Positions 45,965 to 56,473 of a stretch of DNA of 64,000 nt are shown one piece after another. Below the pieces are notes generated by a model. The model searched no databases. It had not been told where the DNA came from and was given only the letters and a program-made list of their open reading frames with translations. Each line of letters opens with the position of its first letter. The stretch's first letter is position 1. The position numbers and the translations under genes were made by a program. Source of the stretch: an uncultured bacterium (lineage in GTDB: Bacteria; Patescibacteriota; Gracilibacteria; Absconditabacterales; Absconditicoccaceae); NCBI GenBank assembly GCA_946408385.1, contig CAMJSB010000003.1, positions 62,001 through 126,000 on the forward strand. Reading direction: 5' to 3'.

Positions 45965-46405
45965 TTAAATATTCTTCAAACTTTCATTTAGTAAATTTTC
46001 TGCACTCATGAGATTCTTCAAATCATTCAAACTTGAGACACTATTTTTTTGTGTATCAAGTTTATCTTTTATCTCTAATACTTTTTCGATATCAATTTCT
46101 ATGTTCTTCTCGCATGTTAAAACTTTTTTATGAATTCTATCCCAAATTTTTTCTCTCTCTGTAGCATCTTTTTCAAGTAATAATCCAATTAATAAAAATG
46201 TTGATTCTTCATCTAGATCCTGGATAGAAAACCTTTTATCATCCTCTAAATGATTATCTAGAATCTTTTGCACTTCTGCTTTCACTTCTGATAAATGCTC
46301 TGGTAACATTGACTCATAATATTTAAATAAAACTACTTCATTATATTCCACACCATCAATTTTTGCAAAAAATATGAAACATTTTTGCGCATTTAAACTA
46401 GACAA
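45965..46405 (-). CDS. Small helical partner gene upstream of the giant protein
   Basis: A 146-residue protein on the same strand, ending 19 bp before the start of the giant gene and probably co-transcribed with it. It is acidic and helical (KYYESMLPEHLSEVKAEVQKILDNHLEDDKRFSI; a coiled-coil stretch IDIEKVLEIKDKLDTQ), with no signal, membrane segment or known domain. The frame opens at a TTG (46405). No in-frame ATG lies near it, so the true start is uncertain. It contains no TGA codon and only two glycines, both GGN. Confidence 0.6.
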   Translation of the reverse strand: MSSLNAQKCFIFFAKIDGVEYNEVVLFKYYESMLPEHLSEVKAEVQKILDNHLEDDKRFSIQDLDEESTFLLIGLLLEKDATEREKIWDRIHKKVLTCEKNIEIDIEKVLEIKDKLDTQKNSVSSLNDLKNLMSAENLLNESLKNI

Positions 46406-46507
46406 ATATTGAAAAATATATATAATATGTCATACATTTTCATTTGCCTTTTTTGGTTGAACGATTATATTCTTATTCAGATTTTTTGGATTTTTTGATA
46501 GAATTTA

Positions 46508-47653
46508 ATGAAAACATTAGCAATAGAAACCAGCTGTGATGATACATCTCTTGCGATTGTAAATAATGACGATTGAATTTTTAATGTAGAGAAAATTGTG
46601 ATGTATTCCCAGATTCAGCAGCATATTCCATATTGATGAGTTTTACCTGAGGTTGCATCACGTTTGCATAGTGAAAAAATTGTGGCATTGATACAAGAAA
46701 TTTGACTTGAAGATATCGAAAAAGTAGATTTTATTTCGGTTACAACAAAACCTGGATTGCCTTGATCTTTGGTGGTTGGTCGTACAGCGGCTCATTTATT
46801 GGCTGAATATTATCATAAACCGTTGGTTGAAGTGAATCATATTCATGGTCATATTTTTTCTATATTATTGGAAAGAAAGATTGAAGATTTGCAATTACCA
46901 CTTGTTATTTTGACGGCATCGTGAGGTCATAATGATTTATATGTTGTAACAATGGAAAAGTCATCCTGAACGAAGTGAAGGATCTTAGGTGATATGCAAG
47001 ATTCTTCGGCTAAAGCCTCAGAATGACAAATTCCCCCTATCTCCCTTGCCAAAGGGGGGCAAACTGAACAAGTTTGACCATTTTATGTGACTAAGATTTG
47101 ATATACTTTAGATGATGCTGCATGAGAGGCCTTTGATAAAGTGTCTAAAATGCTTGGTGGACCATATCCTTGAGGACCATGGATTTCAGCTCAAGCTTTA
47201 AAGTGAAAACATAATGAAAATTTTGGATTTAAAAGAATATTTTTACCTCTGAAAGATGATCAGATTTTTGAGTTTAGTTTTTCATGAATGAAATCGCAGG
47301 TATTACAGTTACTTTCGCATATAGAGAAAGAATGAAAAACTCTGACTGAACAAGATGTTTGTGATATTGCTTATGAATTTCAGGAGGCTACGGTTGAAAC
47401 TTTGTGAAAGCGTTTGATAAAAGCTGCTAAGATGTATGGGGCTAGAACTATTGCTATTGCTTGATGAGTATCTGCGAATAAGAGATTGGCTGAATATGTC
47501 GAAAATGAGGCAAAGGAATGGAATAATTCGGATTATGCAGAGAAAAAATGATTGCATGTAGATTTTGTTCATCCAGTTAAGAATCTGTATTCCACTGATA
47601 ATTGAGCTATGATTTGAGTTGTGGGGTTATTGATGAACAAACAAAGAAAATAA
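46508..47653 (+). CDS. tsaD: tRNA N6-threonylcarbamoyladenosine transferase TsaD, with in-frame repeat insertion
   Basis: TsaD transfers the threonylcarbamoyl group to A37 of ANN-decoding tRNAs with TsaB and TsaE. The 381-residue product has ETSCDDTSLAIV (N-terminal actin-like fold), the metal-binding VNHIHGHI, the nucleotide-binding [33 protein letters not shown], and the C-terminal AGGVSANKRL. About 36 residues (151-186) between [15 protein letters not shown] and FYVTKIGYTLDDA are not family sequence. They are translated from a palindromic repeat (46960-47027) plus a second CCCCC/GGGGG hairpin repeat. The frame stays open because TGA is Gly. Confidence 0.94.
46960..47064. repeat. Palindromic repeat plus hairpin repeat inside tsaD
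   Basis: GTCATCCTGAACG...CTCAGAATGAC (to 47027), then CCCCCTATCTCCCTTGCC-AAAGGGGGG. In frame, it encodes [23 protein letters not shown] and then PPISLAKGGQ. Confidence 0.92.
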
Positions 47654-47704
47654 AGCATAAAAATATATTGACATTATATAAATAATCCATAATAATATTT
47701 TTTC

Positions 47705-47732
47705 TTGCAAATTTAATCGTTTTCTATATAAT
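47705..47732 (+). promoter_or_regulatory. Promoter of the 104-residue gene
   Basis: TTGCAA, a 16-bp spacer and TATAAT. The ATG lies 49 bp further on. A second candidate, TTGACA, begins near 47668. Confidence 0.6.
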
Positions 47733-47781
47733 TATAGCATTACATATAAAATAAAAACTAACAATAAAAAATTTTAATCCT

Positions 47782-48096
47782 ATGAAGAAATTAAAAGAAA
47801 TTAAACTTATGATTGAAATCGCTCAGCAAGGTTGGAGCGAAATTGATGGCTTAGGTAGTACTTCAATGAATACTGTTGTAGAAAAGAAAGAAAGGTTAAA
47901 GAACCTTCTGGAAGATATTAGGGATGCTATCGAGAAGTGGTTATTCCTTTGGGATAGTAAAATTATCAAAAAGATTTCTATTTCTTTCTTGGAAAATCTA
48001 CTTTCTGTAAGTGAAAAGCTTAGAAATTCTTATACCTTTCCAGGATATAGCGAGTCGTATTACATTATCGACACAATTGAAATGGCAAAGAGATAA
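47782..48096 (+). CDS. Small uncharacterised TGA-free protein
   Basis: A 104-residue, mostly helical protein with a tryptophan- and leucine-rich middle (IEKWLFLWDSKIIKKISISF). I recognise no domain. Its four or five glycines are encoded GGT, GGC or GGA and none by TGA, whereas neighbouring genes use TGA heavily. That may mean recent transfer from a standard-code host, or only chance for a short gene. It has its own promoter and a terminator directly after the stop. Confidence 0.7.
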   Translation: MKKLKEIKLMIEIAQQGWSEIDGLGSTSMNTVVEKKERLKNLLEDIRDAIEKWLFLWDSKIIKKISISFLENLLSVSEKLRNSYTFPGYSESYYIIDTIEMAKR

Positions 48097-48105
48097 GAAA
48101 TGACT

Positions 48106-48138
48106 AGAGCTGGTGGTTTATCCTCCAGCTTTTTTATT
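48106..48138. terminator. Terminator between the 104-residue gene and uvrA
   Basis: An AGCTGGTGG / CCTCCAGCT stem followed by a T-run, in line with the plus-strand small gene; it also overlaps the end of uvrA. Confidence 0.75.
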
Positions 48139-51100
48139 TATTTTCAATTAATTTACCATTTTCTAAGTGGATGATATGATCTGCAAAACGAAGAATCGTT
48201 TGGTCATGTTCAATCATCAAAATAGTATCTCACCTTTCTAAGAAAGATTTTAATACTCAAAGTAATCTAGAAATGTCATCTGGATGTAATCAAACTGTTG
48301 GTTCATCTAGAAAATATACACAGTGTCATCTGTAATCTTTCAGTAAATGTCTAACTAATTTTAGTCTTTGAGATTCCCCTCATGAAAGCATATGAGCAGA
48401 TTGTCACATCTTTAGGTATCATAATCATATATCACACATTAATTGTAATTCACGTGTAATATTATCCATTTCATGGAAAAATTCTAAGGCATCAGAAATG
48501 TACATATCGAGGACATCTGCGATAGTTTTTCATCTCCATTTGATTCATAGCACTTCAGGCTTATATCTTTTTCATTTACATAATTCACATGGCACATAAG
48601 TATCTGGAAGGAATTGAAGTTCTATTTTTTTGTATCCATATCCGTTACATGCTGGACAGGCTCATTTATCTGAGTTGAAACTGAAATAACTTGAGTGAAA
48701 TCATAAATATTTTGCATCGCTTGTGTTTGCGAATACGTCACGAATTCTATCGAAAGTTCAGACAAATGTTGAAGGACAACTTCTAGGAGTTTTTCAAATA
48801 CTAGACTGATCTACATATATTGTATTTTTGATTTCTTCATATCATTCAATTTTATCAACTGCTAAGTCCTTATAAAATTCTTGTAAAGCCATATTCTCGT
48901 AATGAGCATATTCTTCTGCACGCATAATCGGTGCCGCTAAGATATCTTCCCAAGAATATCATTTCTTGAGCATTTGAAGCCTAATATAAGACTGAACAAA
49001 CTTTTCTTTATCATTTAAAAAACGATAGAGTGTTGTATACATTAAGGTTGTTTTTCATGCTCCAGATCATCATGTAATCACAGTAAAACTTCATAAATTA
49101 AATTTAACATCAATATTTTGGAGATTAAACTTTGAAGCTTTACGGATTTTTACTCGTTTATTTGTAGGCTTATGATTAAATTCCATTTCAACTTTTTTCT
49201 TTCAGTTCATATACTGCGCAGTCAAACAATCAGATTTTAAAAATTCTGAATATGGTCACGAAAAAATCAATTCTCAACCAAAATCCCCTGCTCCAGGTCA
49301 GATTTCTACAATCCAGTCTGAAGCTTCTATAAATTCTTCGTTGTGTTCTACCACCATGATGGTATTTCACATGTCTTTTAGTTTACGAATCGCTTGGATT
49401 GTCCTTTCGATTTCTTTTACATCTAATCAAATAGTTGGTTCGTCAAGAACATACACGATTCCAGTTAGTTTATTTCATAGTTGTTTTGCAAGACGTAAAC
49501 GCTGAATTTCTCATCATGATAGTGTATCAATTTGTCTGTTGGTTGTTAGATATCCGAGTCACAAATCTTCAATAGTCTGAACTCTATCAAGCAATGGATT
49601 TGTAATACGATGAATTAGTAATTCAGGTTGAGTTGTCGAATTTATATAGAGCTGCAATAATTCACGCATTTCTTGTAGAGGTATTTTTTGTAGATCCCAG
49701 ATGTTGATTTTTTCTAATCAATCATCTTCAGGTTTTGTAAATGGTAAATCTTTCTGTTGTAAAAATGATTCTCAATAATGTGGCAATTTTTTGATATGTG
49801 CAACTGCTTTTTTTGGAAAAGTAAGAAACACGTGAAGCGATTCCTTTTTTATTTTAGATCAGAAACATTCTGGACATGGTTTCATATCTAGCATTGCTTG
49901 AAAATCGACAGTGAGCATTCATTTTTCGAATTGATCTTTAATTACGTCTTCCATTCATACATATTTGAAACTAGCCCATTTTCATTTTACTGGGATTCTA
50001 CTTCAGATTGGTAGACGTAATTCTTCATTATCTCAGTAGACAATTACATGCAAAAACCAATCTGGTTGATCTTTCCAGACTTTTTCTAAATCTTGGTCAT
50101 ATTTTTCACATAATTTACGGAGGATTGCTTGTCAGATATTGGAATCTCTCCATGGAAGAATTGCATCTTTTAGAGGAGAATTAGGCTCGATGATTTTATC
50201 AAAATCTACCTGAAGAATTTCTCCAAGTCCATGACAGCATTCACAGGCTCATTCTCAGCGGTTTGGAGAGAAGTGTTGAGTGGTGAATTCTGGATATGTG
50301 ATGTTACAGTTTGGACAAAACATTTTGTCCGTAAATCGCTGGATTTCATTTCAGTCATTCTGAACCGAAGGTGAAGAATCTTGTGTGTTCGTTTTTTTAT
50401 TTTTTCACTTAAGATCCTTCGCTGACGCTCAGGATGACAATGTGGAAATTTCGATATTTGAAAGTCAGGTATTTTCCACTTTTGAAACTGATGCAGATTC
50501 TCATGATTTATCCATCACATAAACTCAGAATTTTTGAGCTTCTCAGAGGATTTTGATGATATCTTCTTTTAGCCTTGGTAATTTTTCTTCATCAACGCTG
50601 ATACGGTCATATATTCAGAAGATTTTAAGAGGAAAATATTCGTCTTTTACCACAGGATCTTCGAGGTAAAAATATTCGATAGGTACAGAAAAAGCTGTTT
50701 TTTCTTTCTGATTCTTCTTTTCTTTTAGAGATAACTCTTGGTCTTCAATATTTTTTGAGAGTGATATTTTAGAATCTTTTTCTATAGGAGCAGAAAGTAG
50801 TAAATATCTAGTGAATCATGATCATTTTTCGATTTTTGATCTGTTGTTTTTTACGAATTTCTGCAAGTCTGCTTTAGTATTTAGTCTTCCTGATTCTTTG
50901 AGTAAATATAATTTTTTTCACATGTATTTCTCTTTGATTTCTCACATAATCTGGTCTACATTTTTTGGTTTGATGTGAGCTCCACAATTGTAGCAATAAC
51001 TTTCTCATACTTTAGCAAAAAGAAGTCTAGTGTAATCATCAATTTCAGTCAAAGTTCAAACTGTTGAACGGCTATTTCATCCACGTTTGTTTTGTTCAAT

Positions 51101-51397
51101 TGCAATTGCTGGAGAAAGTCATGCACAGTATGCAATATCTGGTCTTTCTCAGAGATTAAAAAATTGACGTAAATAACTAGAAAGCGATTCAATATAACGG
51201 AATTGCCCTTCTTTGTAAATAGTTTCAAAAGCTAGTGATGATTTTCCAGATCCGGAAACTCACGTGAAAGTGATAATCTGATTTTTTGGCAAAACTAGGT
51301 CGATATTTTTCAGATTGTTGGTTTTGATTCATTCTAATACTATTACATCAGATTGATTTGGAGAAAGTGTAGTATTTGTGGTCTTTTTTGTAGCCAT
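48134..51397 (-). CDS. uvrA: Excinuclease ABC subunit A, with in-frame repeat insertion
   Basis: UvrA recognises bulky DNA lesions with UvrB and is an ABC-type dimeric ATPase. The 1087-residue product has the first Walker [17 protein letters not shown] (near residue 45), then the zinc-finger Cys pair YCYNCGAH. A second ATP-binding half lies nearer the C-terminus. The end is [20 protein letters not shown]...NGKL, with the usual Q/EHD. A palindromic repeat at 50354-50438 adds about 29 residues (320-348) in frame between ordinary UvrA segments. Length is somewhat above the usual 940-970 residues, partly from this insertion. Confidence 0.95.
50354..50438. repeat. Palindromic repeat inside uvrA
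   Basis: GTCATTCTGAACCGAAGG...CGCTCAGGATGAC, in frame. It encodes SSGASAKDLKGKNKK... ending [11 protein letters not shown], closely like the second elp3 insertion. Confidence 0.92.
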
Positions 51398-51480
51398 AAG
51401 TTGTAGAAATTGTTAAAAATTTTTGGTCAGAATTCAATCTTGGATTGTAGGGATTTAGGCAAATATTGCAATAAAAAATA

Positions 51481-51503
51481 GGCACATAGAAACACTATGT
51501 ACC
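51481..51503 (-). terminator. Terminator overlapping the end of the 83-residue gene
   Basis: On the minus strand GGTACATAG / CTATGTGCC is followed by a T-run. The stop codon of the small gene lies inside the stem. Confidence 0.7.
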
Positions 51504-51746
51504 TACTAAATTAAATGCCACAATAGCTCCGCAAGCGCAAAGCTTGTAAGAATCTATTGACACTGTCGCTATTCTTAAGTTTTTATTTAACTCTAGTAGC
51601 ATAGCTACTACATGTGCTATGTGATCCCTTGCATGGCTATCTATCAGGGATGTTGATATGTTTAATATCCCTTCACCATGGTCACTTACAATCAATCCAT
51701 GACTTGACATGAACGACTTAATTTCTTTACTAAATCTAATTTTCAT
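51495..51746 (-). CDS. Small uncharacterised TGA-free protein
   Basis: An 83-residue protein of unknown family with VSDHGEGILNIST, HARDHIAHVVAMLLELN and a C-terminal CACGAIVAFNLVGT. Its glycines are all GGN (five or so) and none TGA. No signal peptide is evident, and the hydrophobic C-terminus is too short for a clear membrane span. It sits upstream of uvrA on the same strand, with its own terminator. The codon use unlike its neighbours is parallel to the gene at 47782. Confidence 0.6.
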   Translation of the reverse strand: MKIRFSKEIKSFMSSHGLIVSDHGEGILNISTSLIDSHARDHIAHVVAMLLELNKNLRIATVSIDSYKLCACGAIVAFNLVGT

Positions 51747-51813
51747 AATTTTTATTTTGGTTGTGTTATATACAGTTTTATTATATGTTTTTATATCTGA
51801 ATGTCAACCTCTT

Positions 51814-51915
51814 GTCATCCTGAACGAATACCTGCCCAGCTAAGCTGGGTGAAAAGGATCTTAGGTGCAACGCATAAGATTCTTCGTCGTCATTATATTC
51901 CTCCTCAGAATGACA
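51814..51915. repeat. Palindromic repeat upstream of the CHAP-like gene
   Basis: GTCATCCTGAACG...CTCCTCAGAATGAC with the internal hairpin GCCCAGCTAAGCTGGG. The remaining 51747-52141 gap is AT-rich, with a TTGACA-N16-TAAAAT promoter candidate at 52079-52106. Confidence 0.85.
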
Positions 51916-52078
51916 GTTGAAATATACAATAAAATGTCAACGCTTTGTCATAAACAAATATAGTCTAATTGTATTATAAAATTATTTATTTACTATATCT
52001 GGCAAAATGTTAACATTTTAGCAAAAAATTTCAATTCCTTGAATTTAGTAGGGAGTAGTAAAAAAACTAATCAATTAT

Positions 52079-52106
52079 TTGACAATATATTTTTTTTGAT
52101 TAAAAT
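52079..52106 (+). promoter_or_regulatory. Promoter candidate of the CHAP-like gene
   Basis: TTGACA, a 16-bp spacer and TAAAAT, about 36 bp before the ATG. Confidence 0.5.
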
Positions 52107-52141
52107 TTGTTTTATAATCTTTATCAACTCTATCTAGAATT

Positions 52142-52900
52142 ATGAAAGAAACACTACAAAGCAAATGAATCCATGAATCACACGAAAACATCCTCGAAAA
52201 AATAAAAGATTCATTAAAAGAACAAACATGATTAAAAGAACTAGAAAAAGAATCATGGATTAAAATTTTTAAGGATTGGATAAAAAATCTTTTTTGAATA
52301 ACTAATAGCAATAAACAAGAAGATGACAAAAAAGAGGATAATAAACCAACAGCTTCGATTCCGGATAAACAGGAATATAATCCCAACAAGCCAGATGCTG
52401 GTTTATCGAATGCTAATAATAATTTAGATACTTTTACAAATGCTCATCTGAGTGAATCTATTGTAAAAAAAGCTCGAGACTATATAGCAAACTGATGAAC
52501 ATTCCATTCCAATAGTAAATGAACAATCACTTGGGGGCGAGGTAAGTATAAGCATGTATGTTCTACATGATCATATAATGTGTTGTGGAAATTGTGACTT
52601 CCGAAAGTATCTAATTCTACTGAATGTGACCTAAATTGAAAAATTTTACCAAAAATGGGGTTGGAATATATTTGAGAAGTAGATCCAGATAACCCTGGTA
52701 AAAGTTGATATAAACCACAAAATGGAGATACAGCCGTATGGCCGAGATTTAATAATGGTCGTAAAATGACTCAGCATCAGGCTACGTTTATTAACTGACA
52801 TTGGGTGTCAGATACTATACAGAGTAAGATGTCATGTTATGGTAGTAAAAATGAACCAATGGTAAAAGTGTATCGTTATACATGAAAAGTTTCTACTTAG
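52142..52900 (+). CDS. CHAP-like cysteine peptidase/amidase domain protein
   Basis: A 252-residue protein. Residues 1-110 are a charged, low-complexity region without signal peptide. The C-terminal domain has the order of NlpC/CHAP-type peptidoglycan hydrolases. HVCSTGSYNVLWKLGLP supplies the candidate nucleophile Cys (near residue 140). PQNGDTAVWPRF is the family's G-D-x-x-x-W strand. HQATFINGHWVSDTIQS supplies the candidate His (near residue 216) and the gW.sD motif. It could cleave the peptide stem or cross-bridge of the cell's own or a host's peptidoglycan. The lack of a signal peptide means export would need another route, or that it acts in the cytoplasm. It is convergent and overlapping by a few bases with the DUF192 gene. 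Confidence 0.75.
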
Positions 52901-53361
52901 TAATTTATTAATTCACAAATATCTCAAACGTGAAGCAATCATTTTTCACTGGTGAGTCATTGATTAATTTCTAAGACATACTGAGCTTCAGATTTTGGTT
53001 TATAAGATGGACATTCTTCTGTTTTGCAAGGCTCCATTTGGATAATATCTACGATTTTTAAATCTGAATCTAATCGAATTCAAGCTAAAGGAATCAAAGT
53101 GTTTTTCATCCAGAATGAGTAAGTTCATACTTGGTCGAAAATGAAAAGCATTCAATCTTCATCGGATAGAGATTCTCTGTACATTAGTCATAATTGACGA
53201 GATTCATTAGTATCTGCGATTTCTATGTTGAAACAAGTGCTGTTACAACAGATTTTTGGATCTTCGCTTTCTCATGCTTCGTATTTGAACACGAGAAAAG
53301 ATGTGATTAAAAGCAGGATGAATATTGTTATTCAGATTGTGATTTTAGTTGATGCTTTCAT
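52897..53361 (-). CDS. DUF192 family membrane-anchored protein
   Basis: A 154-residue protein with an N-terminal membrane segment (ITIFILLLITSFLVF) and a DUF192 domain: GLMYRESLSDEDGMLFIFDQV, SFWMKNTLIPLAGIRLDSDLKIVDI, a Cys-containing loop EPCKTEECPSYKPKSEAQYVLEIN and the C-terminal LLHVGDIC. The family is widespread with uncertain function. This copy has the family's usual fWMknt and pC...CpsY signatures, with Gly encoded by TGA where the family has invariant glycine. Its stop codon overlaps that of the convergent CHAP-like gene. Confidence 0.88.
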
Positions 53362-53385
53362 GTTTGATTTTCTAATGTAAAGTGT

Positions 53386-53467
53386 GCCATTCTGAGTGTT
53401 AATGAAGAATCTAGATAACATGAAGCTAACTGGATTCTTCGGCTCGTTTCACTCGCCTCTGAATGAC
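53386..53467. repeat. Palindromic repeat between the DUF192 and pseudouridine synthase genes
   Basis: GCCATTCTGAGTGTTAATG...CCTCTGAATGAC, an intergenic family member. It ends 3 bp before the pseudouridine synthase stop. Confidence 0.8.
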
Positions 53468-53469
53468 GG

Positions 53470-54162
53470 TTATAGGTATTTTCGCTCTCCCTCAGGTAAA
53501 TCTTTTGGAAGTTCATATTGAGCTTCTTTAATACGTTGTAAATCAATCAAATTATATCAAAGTTTTTTGATAACTCTTCTAATATGGCGTTTTTTTCATT
53601 CGTTGAGAATTACTTTGTAAATAAGTAAATCTTTTGTTGGTTGGATGTCCAGAAATCTTAATTGTTCTCATTCATCAATGATTCAGCTTTTTACTTTTTG
53701 TTTATCTTCGTTTCTAAATGGAGTGGAAAGTTGGATTAGATATTCTTTTTCTATTTCAAATTTTGGATGTTCAAATTGATGAACTAATGATGGAGTATCT
53801 GTAAGTAAAACCAATCCACGACTATCTTTGTCCAGACGACCAATGTAATATCGATTTTTGAATTCATCTGGTAGTAATTCGTAAATCGTAGTGTTATGAG
53901 GATCAGATTTGGAAACTACATATCATTTGGGTTTATTGAAAAGAATTAATTTTCACTTTGGCGATTCTGATTTTTCTGAAATTGTAATACTTTCTTTATT
54001 TCAATTTTCATCAATAATTATGAGAGTATCTCTGTTTTTTAGTTCAGATTTATATGATTCAATTTTTTCATTGTTTAAAAAAATCTGACCATTTTGGATT
54101 AATGATACAATCTTGCGACGAGATAGTCATTTTGAATTTTGTAGAAATGGAATTATTTGCAT
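53470..54162 (-). CDS. RluB/RsuA-family pseudouridine synthase
   Basis: A 230-residue rRNA pseudouridine synthase. Residues 1-60 form an S4 RNA-binding domain (SRRKIVSLIQNGQIFLNNEKI). The catalytic domain has LILFNKPKGYVVSKSD, then YYIGRLDKDSRGLVLLTD with the catalytic Asp (near residue 115), and a C-terminal EWKKRHIRRVIKKLG motif typical of RsuA/RluB/RluE. Which rRNA residue it modifies cannot be decided from this sequence. The start at 54162 gives the S4 domain at the usual distance. Confidence 0.9.
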
Positions 54163-54250
54163 GAAATAAGTCAGATTTTTAAATTATTTTCTTTATTTAG
54201 AATATTTTTTCATCTTTTCATTTCAAGATATGAAAAAAGTCTTCAAAAAT

Positions 54251-54279
54251 TTGACAAATTTTTATTTTTTGTATATAAT
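54251..54279 (+). promoter_or_regulatory. Perfect consensus promoter of the PG-binding operon
   Basis: TTGACA, a 17-bp spacer and TATAAT, 38 bp before the ATG at 54318. It probably drives the three-gene series 54318-58627. Confidence 0.85.
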
Positions 54280-54317
54280 TAGATGATTAATTTTATCATT
54301 TATAAAACAAAAACATA

Positions 54318-54608
54318 ATGACAAAGAAGGAATATCTAATAAAAATCTTGGAACAACTCGAGCCTATTCGAGATTTAGCTCCTGGTTTAAAAATAGTAGT
54401 AGAACAATGAGCCTTATGAGATGATGTATTGGATACTTTAATCGTCGCTGTGGAATCATGAATTCATGCTGCAAACTCTGAGGCAGCTAAGCAAAAGATG
54501 AAAAAATGATTAGATACTTTACAAAAAATGAAACAAATCGAACAAAATAGTGCAATGCAAGACGAAAAAGAATTAGCTGAATTAGAAAAATTAATAGAAG
54601 ATTTTTAG
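54318..54608 (+). CDS. Small uncharacterised helical protein heading the PG-binding operon
   Basis: A 96-residue protein of unknown family, all alpha-helical by appearance (TKKEYLIKILEQLEPIRDLAPGLKIVVEQGALGDDVLDTLIVAVESGIHAANSEAAKQK), ending in a charged Glu/Lys-rich tail. No signal peptide is visible, so it is probably cytoplasmic. The next gene begins 18 nt after its stop, with a TATAAT in the gap. Its position under a strong promoter just before two large PG-binding proteins suggests a functional link, not proven. Confidence 0.72.
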
Positions 54609-54614
54609 TTCTTT

Positions 54615-54620
54615 TATAAT
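54615..54620 (+). promoter_or_regulatory. TATAAT box 6 nt before the ATG at 54627
   Basis: A perfect -10 hexamer at leaderless distance. The spacing to the ATG is 6 nt. Confidence 0.4.
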
Positions 54621-54626
54621 ATTAGG

Positions 54627-56432
54627 ATGACTACACAAAACACACCAGAAGTAACACAGACAAACACACCAGAATCGCACAATCAACCTGATGAATTATT
54701 GAGGAAATATAATGATATGGTAGATGGTCTTCAATCAAAGAAAGATGGATTAGATATAAAAGAAGAAGAATTAACTGGAGGATTTGCTGAATATTTATTA
54801 ACTAATCAAGAAAGTTTTAATAATTTCAAGAGAAGTGTAGAGACAATGGACAAACACAAACTAAGCTGAGATAACAAAGACTCACTAAAGAGAATTGTTA
54901 GGTTCATCGAGGATATAGATAATCGTAATTCTGAGGAAATGAAAAAAGATTATGAAGAATTTATGAAAAAAATTCAGAATCCTAAGAAACTTAACTCAAT
55001 GAAGATTAGGGAAATTGAAAGAGTTAAATTGTACCTATGAATGCCTACACATAAAGATGACGCATTAAAGGCGTATGAAGAGATGAAAAAGATTGGTCAT
55101 TCACAGGAAAGTTATGAAAAAAATGGAATGAAATCACAAGATCAAGAATTTTTTGGTAAAATATGGGACACTTTGGAAAACACATACTCAACAGATGATG
55201 ATTTTATAAAAATTGATTATCCAGATTTAGCCCAACTAGATTCGAGCGTAGCTGGTTTGAAAAAAATTTGTGGTGAAAACTGGGATGGTAAAAACGAATC
55301 AATCAATATCCCTAAAAAAGAAAACTCCATCGCTAATTCTGAAACTGTAAAATCTAAAGTCATAGAGAAAAACAATCAAAGAATTAGTGAAAATGAGACT
55401 CTAGTAAAAGGTATATCAATAATCGATAAAATTACAGATAAGTCTAAATTTAGCAAACAAGGTGAAACTTTGTATTATAAAGCTGATGAGAGTACTGAAA
55501 AAGTAGAGTTCAATGCGACAAAAATGCAAGATTTATTTAAAACTGAAATTGAGAATGCTGTAAATGGACTAGAATGACTCAAACTTATCAAAGATGAAGA
55601 AAAGGGTGAACTGATTACTAGATGTAATGATGATATATTCAGTAAGTTAAAGTCTGAGTTGTTAGCATCAAGTGATGTAAGAGATGAGACTCCGGCTACA
55701 CCTACTGAAACTGGAGCTGAATCTCAAACAGGAACTGAGACTCAAAATTCATCTTTAGAATATTCTGCAAATAAAGATATAATTAAAATTAAAGATGCAA
55801 ATCTGAAGACAAAAATAGTTGAACTAAAATTCTGTGAATCATTAGACTGAGATGATGTAAAATTTAATATAACTGAAGTAAAAAATTATCTAAGTGGATT
55901 AACTGAGAAGGGCTGGAAAGAATTAAGAAGTCAGCCAAAATTGGCTAAAGAAACATGGACTATCGCAGTCCAAATTGCATTAAATCATTTGAATACAAGC
56001 AGCTGAGAATACAATGGTAAATGTGATGTAGAATGGGTAGATGGAATCCGCTGACCAAGAACTAGAACATGAGTACATTGATTTCAAGAAGCTTGGAATG
56101 CTAAACATAGTGATGATGCTCAAAAAAAATTAAAAGTTGATTGAGCTCCTTGAGCAAAAACTATAGCTGCAATAGTAGAAGCTTTATGAGGAAGTTCTTC
56201 TCCGGAGACTCCTACTGAAACTGAGACACCAACAGAAACATCAACAGAAACTCCAACAACTCAAGAGACACCAGCGGAGACACCGTCAGAGACACCACCA
56301 GAGACACCAACAAATCCAGATGCACCAACAAATCCAGATACACCGACAGAAACTTCTACTGGAACCGAAACTCAAACCGAAGCCCCAACTTCTAGCGCTT
56401 CGGTTACCACAACATGACAACAAACAAGCTAA
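54627..56432 (+). CDS. Large protein with peptidoglycan-binding domain and Thr/Pro-rich tail
   Basis: A 601-residue protein, acidic and helical through residues 1-400, including a coiled-coil-like stretch. Near residues 450-530 is a PG_binding_1-type domain: AVQIALNHLNTSSGEYNGKCDVEWVDGIRGPRTRTGVHGFQEAWN and then DGAPGAKTIAAIVEAL. The C-terminal 80 residues are a tandem ET-P-T-ET repeat rich in Thr, Pro and Glu, ending SASVTTTGQQTS, like cell-wall spanning linkers. No signal peptide is visible at the N-terminus (MTTQNTPEVTQTNTPES), so export would require an unusual signal. The ortholog of the PG-binding domain is repeated in the next gene. Confidence 0.75.
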
Positions 56433-56458
56433 TCAATAACTATAATTAATTTTTAACC

Positions 56459-56464
56459 TATAAT
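56459..56464 (+). promoter_or_regulatory. TATAAT box 9 nt before the ATG at 56474
   Basis: A perfect -10 hexamer between the two PG-binding-domain genes. Confidence 0.35.
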
Positions 56465-56473
56465 AATTAAAAA

